NCBI RefSeq assembly: GCF_024753215.1
Contig: NZ_JANUGV010000002.1
Coordinates: 124,001 to 188,000 of the forward strand
Reading direction: 5' to 3'
Length of the DNA stretch: 64,000 bases
Source: Massilia solisilvae
GTDB lineage: Bacteria > Pseudomonadota > Gammaproteobacteria > Burkholderiales > Burkholderiaceae_D
This document shows positions 1 through 9,322 of this stretch, piece after piece (position 1 is the stretch's first letter; the number at the start of each line of letters is the position of its first letter). The notes beneath the pieces are model-generated. The model was given only the letters and a program-made list of their open reading frames with translations, had not been told where the DNA came from and made no database searches. The position numbers and the translations under genes were made by a program.

Positions 1-902
1 GCGGCCACCGTCCGACCGTCAAGGGCGGCTACTTCCCGGTCCCGCCGGTCGACAGCTTCCAGGACATGCGCTCGGAAATGAGCCTGATCATCGAATCGAT
101 GGGCATCCCGGTCGAAGTGCACCACCACGAAGTGGCCGGCGCCGGCCAGAACGAACTGGGCACCAAGTTCTCGACCCTGGTCGAGCGCGCCGACTGGACC
201 CAGACCATGAAGTACGTGATCTGGAACGTGGCCCACAGCTACGGCAAGACCGCCACCTTCATGCCCAAGCCTATCGTGGGCGACAACGGCTCGGGCATGC
301 ACGTGCACCAGTCGATCTGGAAGGACGGCAAGAACCTGTTCGCGGGCGACGGCTATGCCGGCCTGTCCGAGACCGCGCTGTACTACATCGGCGGCATCAT
401 CAAGCACGCCAAGGCCCTGAACGCGATCACCAACCCGGGCACCAACTCGTACAAGCGCCTGGTGCCGGGCTACGAAGCGCCGGTCAAGCTGGCCTACTCG
501 GCCCGCAACCGCTCGGCCTCGATCCGCATCCCGCACGTGGCCAACCCGAAGGGCCGCCGCGTCGAAGTGCGCTTCCCGGACCCGCTGGCCAACGTCTACC
601 TGTGCTTCGCCGCGCTGCTGATGGCTGGCCTGGACGGCATCCAGAACAAGATCCACCCGGGCGAGGCGGCATCGAAGGACCTGTACCACCTGCCGCCGGA
701 AGAAGATGCAAAGATCCCGACCGTGTGCGCATCGCTGGAAGAAGCGCTGGCTGCACTGAACGCGGACCGCGAGTTCCTGACCCGCGGCGGCGTGTTCACC
801 GACTCGATGATCGACGCTTACATCGAGCTCAAGATGCAGGAAGTGCAACGCATGCGCATGACCACGCACCCGGTTGAATTCGACATGTACTACTCGTCGT
901 AA
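1..902 (+). CDS. glnA: Glutamine synthetase type I, C-terminal part (5' end outside window)
   Basis: Glutamine synthetase makes glutamine from glutamate, ammonia and ATP in the cytoplasm and is the main ammonium-assimilation enzyme. The reading frame is open from the left edge (codons begin at base 3) with the family signature [18 protein letters not shown], then the [10 protein letters not shown] block of the active site and NRSASIRIP, the ATP/glutamate-binding arginine region. The adenylylation-loop region follows ([13 protein letters not shown]), but the usual NLYDLPPEE-type loop with its tyrosine appears as [10 protein letters not shown], so the modifiable Tyr is present. The start codon lies upstream of the window. 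It is followed by a strong terminator, then by a DUF4124 gene and ntrBC, the usual beta-proteobacterial nitrogen cluster. GlnE, which would adenylylate it, is encoded about 32 kb to the right. Identity is certain from sequence motifs. Confidence 0.97.
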   Translation, partial: GHRPTVKGGYFPVPPVDSFQDMRSEMSLIIESMGIPVEVHHHEVAGAGQNELGTKFSTLVERADWTQTMKYVIWNVAHSYGKTATFMPKPIVGDNGSGMHVHQSIWKDGKNLFAGDGYAGLSETALYYIGGIIKHAKALNAITNPGTNSYKRLVPGYEAPVKLAYSARNRSASIRIPHVANPKGRRVEVRFPDPLANVYLCFAALLMAGLDGIQNKIHPGEAASKDLYHLPPEEDAKIPTVCASLEEALAALNADREFLTRGGVFTDSMIDAYIELKMQEVQRMRMTTHPVEFDMYYSS

Positions 903-922
903 TCGCCACGCGCATGTGCGAA

Positions 923-960
923 AAAACGGGGAGGGCCGGCAGGCTTTCCCCGTTTTTTTT
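923..960 (+). terminator. Intrinsic terminator of glnA
   Basis: Perfect 10-bp stem AAAACGGGGA/TCCCCGTTTT (923-932 with 947-956) followed by a run of T, starting about 20 bases after the glnA stop. It separates glnA from the DUF4124–ntrBC unit. Confidence 0.9.
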
Positions 961-1023
961 CGTGGATGCGGTATATTCGGGCTGGTTCGAATTCATGCAC
1001 GGGTTCGCCGTGCCGCTTGACAG

Positions 1024-1554
1024 ATGGGAATGACAACACTGATGCGCCGCCTGCCTGGCGCCGCGCCGCTGCTGGCGGCCGGGCTGTTCGCGCTCGTTCC
1101 GGCGCAGGCCCAGTCGACGGTGTACAAGTGCGTCGACGAGCGCGGCCGCATCGAGTTCACCGACACGGCCAAGCGCGGCTGCAAGCCGCTCGACCTGCCG
1201 GGCTTCATCTCCGCGCCGCCGCTGCGCCAGGCGCCCGCGCGCCAGGCCGGCAACGGCCGCCCGGCGGCAACGCCGCCCGCGGCCAGCAGCCCGGCCAGCT
1301 TCCCGCGCGTGAGCAGCTACGAACAAAAGGCACGCGACGACGATCGCCGCGGCATCCTCAACGAGGAACTGCGCAACGAGGAGAAGAAGCTGGCCGACCT
1401 CAAGCGCGACTTCAACAATGGCGAGCCCGAGCGCCAGGGCAACGAGAAGAACTACGCCAAGTACCAGGAGCGCGTGGCCCAGATGCGCGACGATATCGCG
1501 CGTTCCGAGCGCAACGTCGAAGCCTTGAAGCGCGAGATCGCCAACATCAAATGA
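1024..1554 (+). CDS. DUF4124 domain-containing periplasmic protein
   Basis: Predicted exported protein of up to 176 aa and unknown function. It begins with a signal peptide (hydrophobic stretch ending near AQAQS), followed by the DUF4124 signature VYKCVDERGRIEFTDT and a Cys before KPLDLPGF. The middle is Ala/Pro-rich and the last 70 residues are highly charged and predicted coiled coil (EELRNEEKKLADLKRD, repeated Arg/Glu). In-frame ATGs at 1024, 1030 and 1042 are all possible; 1042 gives the most typical signal peptide (MRRLPGAAPLLAAG), so the start is uncertain by six codons. It ends 7 bases before ntrB and is probably cotranscribed with ntrBC. DUF4124 proteins are common here in Burkholderiales but no biochemical role is established. 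Confidence 0.85.
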   Translation: MGMTTLMRRLPGAAPLLAAGLFALVPAQAQSTVYKCVDERGRIEFTDTAKRGCKPLDLPGFISAPPLRQAPARQAGNGRPAATPPAASSPASFPRVSSYEQKARDDDRRGILNEELRNEEKKLADLKRDFNNGEPERQGNEKNYAKYQERVAQMRDDIARSERNVEALKREIANIK

Positions 1555-1561
1555 TCATCCA

Positions 1562-2638
1562 ATGAGCGCACCCGACCCGGCCCCCGGCCGCTTCAATGGC
1601 CTCGAACTGCTGGCCTCCGCCGTGCTGCTGGTGGACGGCGAAGGCGCGGTGCGCTACGCGAACCCGGCTGCCGAAAACCTGATCGAAACCTCCCAGAAGC
1701 AGCTCACGCGCTCGACCCTGCTCACACTGTTCACCAACGGCGCCGAGCTGGCCGACCTGTGCCGCGAGGCGCTTGCGCACCGCTGGTCCGACCGCCGCCA
1801 GGACCTCACGCTCGAGCGCACCGGACGCGAGCCGCTGCACGTGCACACGATCGTCTCGAGCGCGGGCGAGAACGAGGTGGTCATCGAGCTGCGCGAGAAC
1901 GTGCAGCAGAAGAAGCTCGACCGCGAGGAGCGCATGCTCGACCAGAGCCAGGCCAACAAGGAGCTGATCCGCAACCTGGCGCACGAGATCAAGAACCCGC
2001 TCGGCGGCATCCGCGGCGCGGCCCAGCTGCTCGAGCTGGAGCTGCCGCCGGCCCACGCGGCCGAGCTGTCCGAATACACGCAGGTGATCATCAAGGAGGC
2101 CGACCGCCTGCAAGTGCTGGTGGACCGCCTGCTGGCGCCGCACCGCCGCCCGCACATCGTGGGCGACGTCAACATCCACGAAGTGTGCGAGCGCGTCAGG
2201 AGCCTGATCCAGGCCGAGTTCCCCACCGGGCTGACCATCAAGCGCGACTACGACACCTCGATCCCCGAGTTCCGCGGCGACCGCGAGCAGCTGATCCAGA
2301 CCGTGCTCAACATCGCGCACAACGCCGCCCAGGCGCTCGCGCCGCGCATTGCGGCCGGCGACGCCGAGATCATCCTGCGCACCCGCGTGGCGCGCCAGGT
2401 CACGCTGGCCAAGGTTCGCTACGGGCTGGCATTAGACTTGCATATCATCGACAATGGACCGGGCATCGCACCCGAAATCCGCGACCGCATGTTCTACCCG
2501 CTCGTGTCGGGCAGGTCGGGCGGCAGTGGACTGGGGCTGACACTGGCACAGACCTTCGTGCAGCAGCACATGGGCGTGATCGAGTGCGAAAGCCGGCCTG
2601 GACTGACGGATTTCCGCATTCTGCTGCCGCTGCCATAA
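1562..2638 (+). CDS. glnL: Nitrogen regulation sensor kinase NtrB (GlnL)
   Basis: Cytoplasmic histidine kinase/phosphatase that, under control of PII, phosphorylates NtrC when nitrogen is scarce. 358 aa with no membrane segment, as expected. A PAS domain fills residues 12-110. The HisKA phospho-acceptor block LAHEIKNPLGGIRGAAQLL carries the predicted His141. The C-terminal HATPase has an N-box (QTVLNIAHNAAQAL), a DNGPGI G1 box and GGSGLGL G2 box. It starts 7 bases after the DUF4124 stop and ends 61 bases before ntrC, so the three genes look like one operon. Length and motif order match the family; no key residue is missing. Confidence 0.96.
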   Translation: MSAPDPAPGRFNGLELLASAVLLVDGEGAVRYANPAAENLIETSQKQLTRSTLLTLFTNGAELADLCREALAHRWSDRRQDLTLERTGREPLHVHTIVSSAGENEVVIELRENVQQKKLDREERMLDQSQANKELIRNLAHEIKNPLGGIRGAAQLLELELPPAHAAELSEYTQVIIKEADRLQVLVDRLLAPHRRPHIVGDVNIHEVCERVRSLIQAEFPTGLTIKRDYDTSIPEFRGDREQLIQTVLNIAHNAAQALAPRIAAGDAEIILRTRVARQVTLAKVRYGLALDLHIIDNGPGIAPEIRDRMFYPLVSGRSGGSGLGLTLAQTFVQQHMGVIECESRPGLTDFRILLPLP

Positions 2639-2699
2639 GCGCGGCGCGCCGGTGTCCCTGTCCAATGTCGAACCACACAAGCGCGGGAACACGAAACAC

Positions 2700-4172
<1,473 letters not shown>

Positions 4173-4221
4173 TTCGCCCTGGGGTTGGAATTACGCGAGC
4201 CGGTGCATTTGTAACGGCCCG

Positions 4222-4280
4222 CCCGCAACCTCAGCATGTCATCCCGGCCTTCGCCGGGATGACGGTGCTTGGGTTGCGGG
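4222..4280. repeat. Nested palindromic intergenic repeat after ntrC
   Basis: Core GTCATCCCGGCC-TTCGCCGGGATGAC (4238-4263) is a strong hairpin. It is enclosed by outer inverted arms CCCGCAACC (4222-4230) and GGTTGCGGG (4272-4280). The 13-mer CAACCTCAGCATG on its left side also flanks a different palindrome at 19629. It resembles the REP-type repeats common in proteobacterial intergenic DNA and may also act as a transcription terminator or mRNA-end protector for ntrC. Confidence 0.7.
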
Positions 4281-4371
4281 TGCTTTTTCCCGCGAGTGGG
4301 TGCGCTGGAGCACGACGTTTGATCTCACGGATGGTGTAAGCTCCGTTTATCCGTGTCTGCCCTTCGTCCTC

Positions 4372-5337
4372 ATGCTGATTAACTGCGTCGCCTACCAGGA
4401 AGGTAAAAAGCTCTCCGACATCCCGGTCGAGGACATCAGCGACTATCTCGCCAAGCCCGGCTGCTTCGTCTGGGTGGCGCTGCGCGACGCCGACGAGGCC
4501 GAGATGGCCAAGATGCAGGAGGAGTTTGGCCTGCACGAACTGGCCGTGGAAGACGCGATGCGCGGCCACCAGCGTCCCAAGATCGAGGAATATGGCGAGT
4601 CGGTGTTCGCGGTGATGCACACGGTCGAACTGAAGGACGGCGAACTGGCGCTGGGCGAGGTCGCGGTCTTCGCCGGCCCCAACTATGTGCTGTCGGTGCG
4701 GCGCGACTCGCTGCAGGGCTTTCTGGGCGTGCGCGCGCGCGCCGAGCGCGAGCCGCACCTGCTGAAAAAAGGCTCCGGCTTCGTCCTATATGCACTGATG
4801 GACGCGGTGGTGGACCGCTACTTCCCGGTCATCGAGGCGCTGGAGGAGGAGCTGGACCATATCGAGGAGCGCATCTTCCGCGGCCGCGCGCAGCGCGAGA
4901 ACGTGGAGCAGCTGTATGACCTGAAGCGCAAGTCGCTCACGCTGCGCCACGCCGTCACGCCGCTGCTGGAGGCGGTCGGGCGCCTGCACGGCGGGCGCGT
5001 GCCCACGCTGGCCACCAAGGTGCAGGACTACTTCCGCGACGTGCAGGACCACCTGTTTCGCATCAACGGGCGCCTGGATACCATCCGCGACACGATCAGC
5101 ACCGCGATCCAGGTGAACCTGTCGCTGGTGACGATCAGCGAGGGCGAGGTGACCAAGCGGCTGGCGTCATGGGCGGCCATCTTTGCCGTGTTCACCGCGT
5201 TCGCCGGCCTGTGGGGCATGAACTTCGAATTCATGCCCGAGCTGCACTGGCACTACGGCTACCCGGTCGCGGTGGCGATCATGGTGGTGGTGTGCGGCTA
5301 CCTCTACTACCGCTTCAAGAAATCCGGCTGGCTGTAG
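4372..5337 (+). CDS. corA: CorA-family magnesium/cobalt transporter
   Basis: Inner-membrane homopentameric channel for Mg2+ (and Co2+/Ni2+) uptake. 321 aa: a long acidic cytoplasmic N-terminal domain, a long helix around ALEEELDHIEERIF, then two C-terminal membrane segments. The first ends with the CorA signature GMNFEFMPEL and the second lies in the last 25 residues before the basic tail RFKKSGWL. I chose the ATG at 4372 (MLINCVAYQEGKKL), the usual family N-terminus, although the Shine-Dalgarno is weak. A GTG at 4300 would add 24 atypical residues. The stop codon is the first three bases of a palindromic repeat. It is probably monocistronic: ntrC upstream is separated by about 200 bases with a repeat, and the next gene faces it. 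Confidence 0.93.
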   Translation: MLINCVAYQEGKKLSDIPVEDISDYLAKPGCFVWVALRDADEAEMAKMQEEFGLHELAVEDAMRGHQRPKIEEYGESVFAVMHTVELKDGELALGEVAVFAGPNYVLSVRRDSLQGFLGVRARAEREPHLLKKGSGFVLYALMDAVVDRYFPVIEALEEELDHIEERIFRGRAQRENVEQLYDLKRKSLTLRHAVTPLLEAVGRLHGGRVPTLATKVQDYFRDVQDHLFRINGRLDTIRDTISTAIQVNLSLVTISEGEVTKRLASWAAIFAVFTAFAGLWGMNFEFMPELHWHYGYPVAVAIMVVVCGYLYYRFKKSGWL

Positions 5338-5451
5338 GGTGGGCAGGTCTCCTGCCCACGCGTTCAGCTCACGCCTGCACTGGTTGAACGCGTGGGTGTT
5401 CAGCTGGCCACTGGCCAGCTTCACCCCGCCCACCCGACGGATCGTTCAGCG
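5335..5451. repeat. Palindromic intergenic repeat, TAGGGTGGGCAGG family, copy 1 (double)
   Basis: The motif TAGGGTGGGCAGG…CCTGCCCACGCGTTCA is followed by a diverged inverted partner (GGTTGAACGCGTGGG at 5381-5395, CGCCCACCCGACGG at 5428-5441), so the whole block can fold on itself. It starts exactly at the corA stop codon and overlaps the last six bases of the opposing acetamidase-family gene, so it could serve as a bidirectional terminator. Related copies lie at 22521, 40496, 44180 and 58081. Confidence 0.8.
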
Positions 5452-6456
5452 GTGTGGGGAAGCGAAGATCCTCTTCGGGCACATCGCGTGCACACCCACA
5501 TTGCCGTCCACCAGCTGCGTGATCTCCATGTCCACCGCCGCGCTGGACAGCATGTAGGCGTCGTCGCGCGACAGGTGCTTTTCCTCCATCAGGAACTTGA
5601 TCATGTCGCGCAGCGCGAGCTCGGTCGCTTCCTTCAGGTCCTTGGAAAAGCCCATCGAGATGTAGTGGGTCGGCGTTTCGGCGCGCGGCCACACCAGGTG
5701 GCGGTTCTTGTGCACCACGAAGCGGAAGGTGCCGGACAGGTAGGTCTCCAGCGCCGTGATGTCCACCTCGCCGTTGCCCTGCGCCGCGTGGCCGTCGCCG
5801 GCCTCGAACAGCGCGCCCTTCACCGCAACCGGAATGTACAGCGTGGTGCCGGCCACCAGCTCCTTGTTGTCCAGGTTGCCGGCGTGCGCGAACGGCGGCG
5901 CGCTGTCGATCTTGCCGCCGGCAGGGGCCACGCCCATGCTGCCGAAGAAGGGCCTGAGCGGGATCTCGATGCCGGGGCCGAAGTGGCCGATCATGTTCTT
6001 GCGATCCAGGGGAATGATCTTCGACCCGCTGTACGGGTAGTCCATCGGCAGGAAGCCCTTGCCCAGCCCGAAGGCGTTGCACGCGAAGTCCGCGTCCAGG
6101 TCCACCTTCAGGATCTGCACTTCCAGCACGTCGCCCGGCTCGGCTTCGGCGATCGCCACCGGCCCGGTCAGGATGTGGCCGCCCGGCCCCTTGTCCGTCA
6201 CCTCCTCGTAGATCGCGGCGGTGTAGGGCGGGATCTGCTCGGGCTTTACGCCGCGCTCGATCATGCGCTCGGGCGAGCCGCAGGTGGACAGGGTTTGCAT
6301 GCGCACCGTGTCGCCGGAATGCACGGTCAGCGCCGGCTTGGCCAGGCCCGAGTAGTAGCCCCACGCCACGGTGGAGGGCGTGGCGGGCAGCACGTAGTCG
6401 GCGGCAAACAGCGGCGAGCAGGCGAGGGCGAGCAGGGGCAGGGCAAGGCGGCGCAT
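5446..6456 (-). CDS. Exported acetamidase/formamidase-family protein
   Basis: 336 aa protein of the FmdA/AmdA family, whose characterised members hydrolyse short aliphatic amides to ammonia and the acid. Family blocks seen: an N-terminal beta-rich part (SGDTVRMQTLSTCG), HILTGPVAIAEAEPGDVLEV, PFFGSMGVAPA, DNKELVAGTTLYIPV, and the strongly conserved GDGHAAQGNGEVDITALE. Unusually for an amidase there is an N-terminal signal peptide (MRRLALPLLALACSPLFA, cleavage near residue 18-19), so it should act in the periplasm. It is the last of three leftward genes, 68 bases after the EamA gene. An ammonia-yielding role fits the nearby nitrogen genes, but that is inference. The true substrate is unknown. 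Confidence 0.88.
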   Translation of the reverse strand: MRRLALPLLALACSPLFAADYVLPATPSTVAWGYYSGLAKPALTVHSGDTVRMQTLSTCGSPERMIERGVKPEQIPPYTAAIYEEVTDKGPGGHILTGPVAIAEAEPGDVLEVQILKVDLDADFACNAFGLGKGFLPMDYPYSGSKIIPLDRKNMIGHFGPGIEIPLRPFFGSMGVAPAGGKIDSAPPFAHAGNLDNKELVAGTTLYIPVAVKGALFEAGDGHAAQGNGEVDITALETYLSGTFRFVVHKNRHLVWPRAETPTHYISMGFSKDLKEATELALRDMIKFLMEEKHLSRDDAYMLSSAAVDMEITQLVDGNVGVHAMCPKRIFASPHR

Positions 6457-6524
6457 CGGCAGGGCTTTCGTGGGCGGGTTGGCAACCGGACTAGTCTACG
6501 CACCGGCCCGGTTGCTGTCCACAC

Positions 6525-7382
6525 TCAGGCGTCGCGCGTTCCGGTCCAGGCGCTGGCGCCCGAGGCCAGCATCACCAGCGCGATCGCGAGCCACTGGATG
6601 GCGCCCAGGCGCTCGCCCAGCACCGCGAAACCGGCCAGTGCGCTGACCGCCGGCGACGAGCTGACCATGATGCCGAACACGCGGCGCGGCAGGCGCCGCA
6701 GCGCGATCATCTCCAGCGTGTAGGGCAGGGCCGAGGACAGCACCGCGACGGCCAGGCCGCCCACCAGCACGTTTGGTGCGAGCAGGCTGCTGCCGGCGTA
6801 GAAGGCCCCCACCGGCACGATGAACAGGCTGGCCGCCAGCATGCCCCAGGCCACCACGCCGCCGCCCTGCACGGACGATGCGCGCTTGCCGAAAACGATG
6901 TACAGCGCCCAGCACGCCGCCGCGCCGAACGCATACGCGATGCCTTTGGGGTCCAGGTCGGCGGCGCCGGCATGCAGCGGCAGCAGCAGCCACAGGCCGA
7001 ACGCGGCGCAGGCAAGCCAGCTGAAATCGCGCGGGCGGCGCGAGGACAGCAGCACCAGCGCCAGTGGCCCGGTCACCTCGATCGCCACTGCGATCCCGAT
7101 CGGGATCAGCGCGAACGCGCGGTAGATCAGCAGATTCATGCAGCCGAGCGTGACGCCGTACAGCAGCAGCGTGGGCAGCTCGGCGCGCGTGGGCAGGCCG
7201 CGCCACGGCCGCAACCAGCCCAGCAGGATCAGCGCGGACAGGCCCACGCGCAGCGCCACCACGCCTTCGCTGCCCACCAGCGGGAACAGGTGCTTGGCGA
7301 AGGCCGCGCCGGCGTACTGCGACACCATGGCCGCAGCCACCGCCAGCGCGGGCACGAAGGGATTGCCGGTGGTGCTGGCCAC
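6525..7382 (-). CDS. EamA/RhtA-type membrane exporter
   Basis: Inner-membrane drug/metabolite transporter superfamily protein, 285 aa, with about ten hydrophobic segments arranged as two EamA halves (ALAVAAAMVSQYAGAAFAK… and GIAYAFGAAACWALYIVFGK…). Blocks such as PIGIAVAIEVTGPLALVLLSSRRPRD and SALPYTLEMIALRRLPRRVFGIM are typical of the threonine/homoserine exporter RhtA branch, so amino-acid efflux is the likeliest role, but the substrate is not proven. The start is GTG, only three bases after the stop of the FAD-dependent dehydrogenase, with a TAAGG-like ribosome site inside the end of that gene. Translational coupling is therefore likely. Confidence 0.88.
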   Translation of the reverse strand: MASTTGNPFVPALAVAAAMVSQYAGAAFAKHLFPLVGSEGVVALRVGLSALILLGWLRPWRGLPTRAELPTLLLYGVTLGCMNLLIYRAFALIPIGIAVAIEVTGPLALVLLSSRRPRDFSWLACAAFGLWLLLPLHAGAADLDPKGIAYAFGAAACWALYIVFGKRASSVQGGGVVAWGMLAASLFIVPVGAFYAGSSLLAPNVLVGGLAVAVLSSALPYTLEMIALRRLPRRVFGIMVSSSPAVSALAGFAVLGERLGAIQWLAIALVMLASGASAWTGTRDA

Positions 7383-7385
7383 GCC

Positions 7386-9005
7386 TTACGCGACCATCGA
7401 GCGGGCCACCGCTTCGGCCACGCGGATGCCGTCGATGGCGGCCGACATGATGCCGCCCGCGTAGCCCGCGCCCTCGCCGGCCGGGAACAGGCCGTGCGTG
7501 TTCAGGCTTTGCAGGGTGTCGTCGTCGCGCTTGATGCGGATCGGCGACGAGGTGCGCGTCTCCACGCCGGTGAGCACCGCGTCTTGCTTGTAGTAGCCCT
7601 TGATCTGCTTGTCGAAGGCGACGAAGGCCTCGCGCATGGCGGTGATCGCATACTCGGGCAGGGCGGTGGACAGGTCGGTCAGGTGCACCGCCGGCTTGAA
7701 CGACGGGATCACCGAGCCGAACTCTGTCGACGCACGGCCGGCCACGAAATCGCCCATCAGCTGGCCCGGTGCGTCGTAATTGCCGCCGCCCAGCACAAAG
7801 GCGCGCGACTCCAGCTCGCGCTGGAACGCGATGCCTGCCAGCGGGTGGCCAGGATAGTCGGCCGGCGTGATGCCGACCACGATCGCGCTGTTGGCGTTGC
7901 GCTCATTACGGGAGTACTGGCTCATGCCGTTGGTGACCACGCGTCCTTCCTCCGACGACGCTGCCACCACCGTGCCGCCCGGGCACATGCAGAAGCTGTA
8001 CACCGAGCGCCCATTGGAGGCGTGGTGCACGATCTTGTAGTCGGCCGCGCCGAGGATCTCGTTGCCCGCGTTCGGACCGAAGCGGCACACGTCGATCAGC
8101 GACTGCGGGTGTTCGACCCGGAAACCGATCGAGAACGGCTTGGCCTCGACGTACACGCCGCGCTCGTACAGCATCTGGAAGGTGTCGCGCGCGCTGTGGC
8201 CCACCGCCGCGACCAGGTGGCGCGTGGGGATGGTTTCGCCATTGGCCAGCACCACCCCGCGCAGTTGGCGCGCCGCGCCTTCGCCTTCGACCAGGATGTC
8301 GGTCACGCGCGTTTCGAAGCGGATCTCGCCGCCAAGGTCGATGATCTTCTGGCGCAGGTGCTCGACCATTTTCACCAGGCGGAAGGTGCCGATGTGCGGC
8401 TTGGAGACGTACAGGATTTCCTCCGGCGCCCCGGCCTCGACGAACTCGGTCAGCACCTTGCGCCCGTAGTGCTTGGGATCCTTGATCTGGGTGTACAGCT
8501 TGCCGTCCGAGAAGGTGCCGGCGCCGCCTTCGCCGAACTGCACGTTCGATTCGGTGTTGAGCTTGCGCTGGCGCCAGAAACCGAAGGTGTCGACGGTGCG
8601 CTCGCGCACGATCTTGCCACGCTCGAGCACGATCGGGCGCATGCCCATCTGGGCCAGGATCAGCGCCGCGAACAGGCCGCACGGGCCCATGCCGATCACC
8701 ACAGGGCGTTCGCTGCCCGGCGGCAGCATGCTGGCGTTGGCCACGAAGTGGTAGCCCATGTCCGGCGTGACGCCGATGTGCGGGTCGCCGTGGTGACGTT
8801 GCAGCACCTCCTGTTCGTCGGCCACCTCGGCATCGATCGTGTAGATCAGCACGATGGCCGATTTGCGGCGCGCGTCGTAGGCGCGCTTGTGCACGTTGTA
8901 GTGGCGCAGCGCTTGCTGGCCGATGCCGAGCCGCTCTGCAATCGCGCGCGGCAGGGCGTCGTCGGCGTGGTCGAGGGGAAGCTTCAGTTCAGTGATTCGC
9001 AGCAT
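7386..9005 (-). CDS. FAD-dependent dehydrogenase (COG2509-type)
   Basis: 539 aa predicted flavoprotein of the NAD(P)/FAD-dependent oxidoreductase superfamily. About 100 N-terminal residues form the characteristic lead-in domain (MLRITELKLPLDHADDAL…). A dinucleotide-binding GMGPCG (105-110) follows with LERG at the end of the second strand, then a second FAD-contact region LFPAGEGAGYAGGIMSAAIDGIRVAEA near the C-terminus. Close homologues are annotated only as uncharacterised FAD-dependent dehydrogenases; I know of no assigned reaction. The ATG at 9005 fits homologues better than a TTG six codons upstream. It heads a leftward operon with the EamA exporter (3-base gap) and the acetamidase-like gene. 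Confidence 0.9.
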   Translation of the reverse strand: MLRITELKLPLDHADDALPRAIAERLGIGQQALRHYNVHKRAYDARRKSAIVLIYTIDAEVADEQEVLQRHHGDPHIGVTPDMGYHFVANASMLPPGSERPVVIGMGPCGLFAALILAQMGMRPIVLERGKIVRERTVDTFGFWRQRKLNTESNVQFGEGGAGTFSDGKLYTQIKDPKHYGRKVLTEFVEAGAPEEILYVSKPHIGTFRLVKMVEHLRQKIIDLGGEIRFETRVTDILVEGEGAARQLRGVVLANGETIPTRHLVAAVGHSARDTFQMLYERGVYVEAKPFSIGFRVEHPQSLIDVCRFGPNAGNEILGAADYKIVHHASNGRSVYSFCMCPGGTVVAASSEEGRVVTNGMSQYSRNERNANSAIVVGITPADYPGHPLAGIAFQRELESRAFVLGGGNYDAPGQLMGDFVAGRASTEFGSVIPSFKPAVHLTDLSTALPEYAITAMREAFVAFDKQIKGYYKQDAVLTGVETRTSSPIRIKRDDDTLQSLNTHGLFPAGEGAGYAGGIMSAAIDGIRVAEAVARSMVA

Positions 9006-9322
9006 GTTCGGTTCCTGGGGCAATCCGCTATTTTACCTGCGGCGCAGATGCAGCGGAAAAACCTTCGCCCGCCAAAACCGGGAAAGCGCGAGAGGTATGT
9101 ATGTTTCGATAATCCATGTTTTTGCGTGCAGTCTTTACTCAAAAGTGTTGGTTTTTAATCGTCCATTAATTGTTCGATTGACATTAAGCAATTGATTGTG
9201 TTCCCATTCAGCCCTCACGTATGGACATACAGATCCGTACCGAGCCGGCACCGGAATGGTCGGGCAACCGGCAGGAAGAGAAAAAACAGCAATCCCAAGC
9301 AAATGCCAAGGAGATGTAAATC
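9006..9322. promoter_or_regulatory. Divergent control region between the FAD dehydrogenase and TBDT-1
   Basis: This 317-base stretch has no gene and turns AT-rich between 9100 and 9220. It contains GTATGTATG at 9095-9103, a short inverted repeat GTATG-GA-CATAC at 9219-9230, and a TTGACA hexamer at 9178-9183 that could be a -35 element for the rightward receptor gene, although no good -10 follows at standard spacing. A good ribosome site AAGGAG precedes the receptor ATG. The operator role of the motifs is inference. Confidence 0.45.

Noticed and set aside
2652..2699. GTG start 16 codons upstream of ntrC
   Set aside because: The added residues do not belong to the receiver domain, and the ATG at 2700 gives the canonical NtrC N-terminus.
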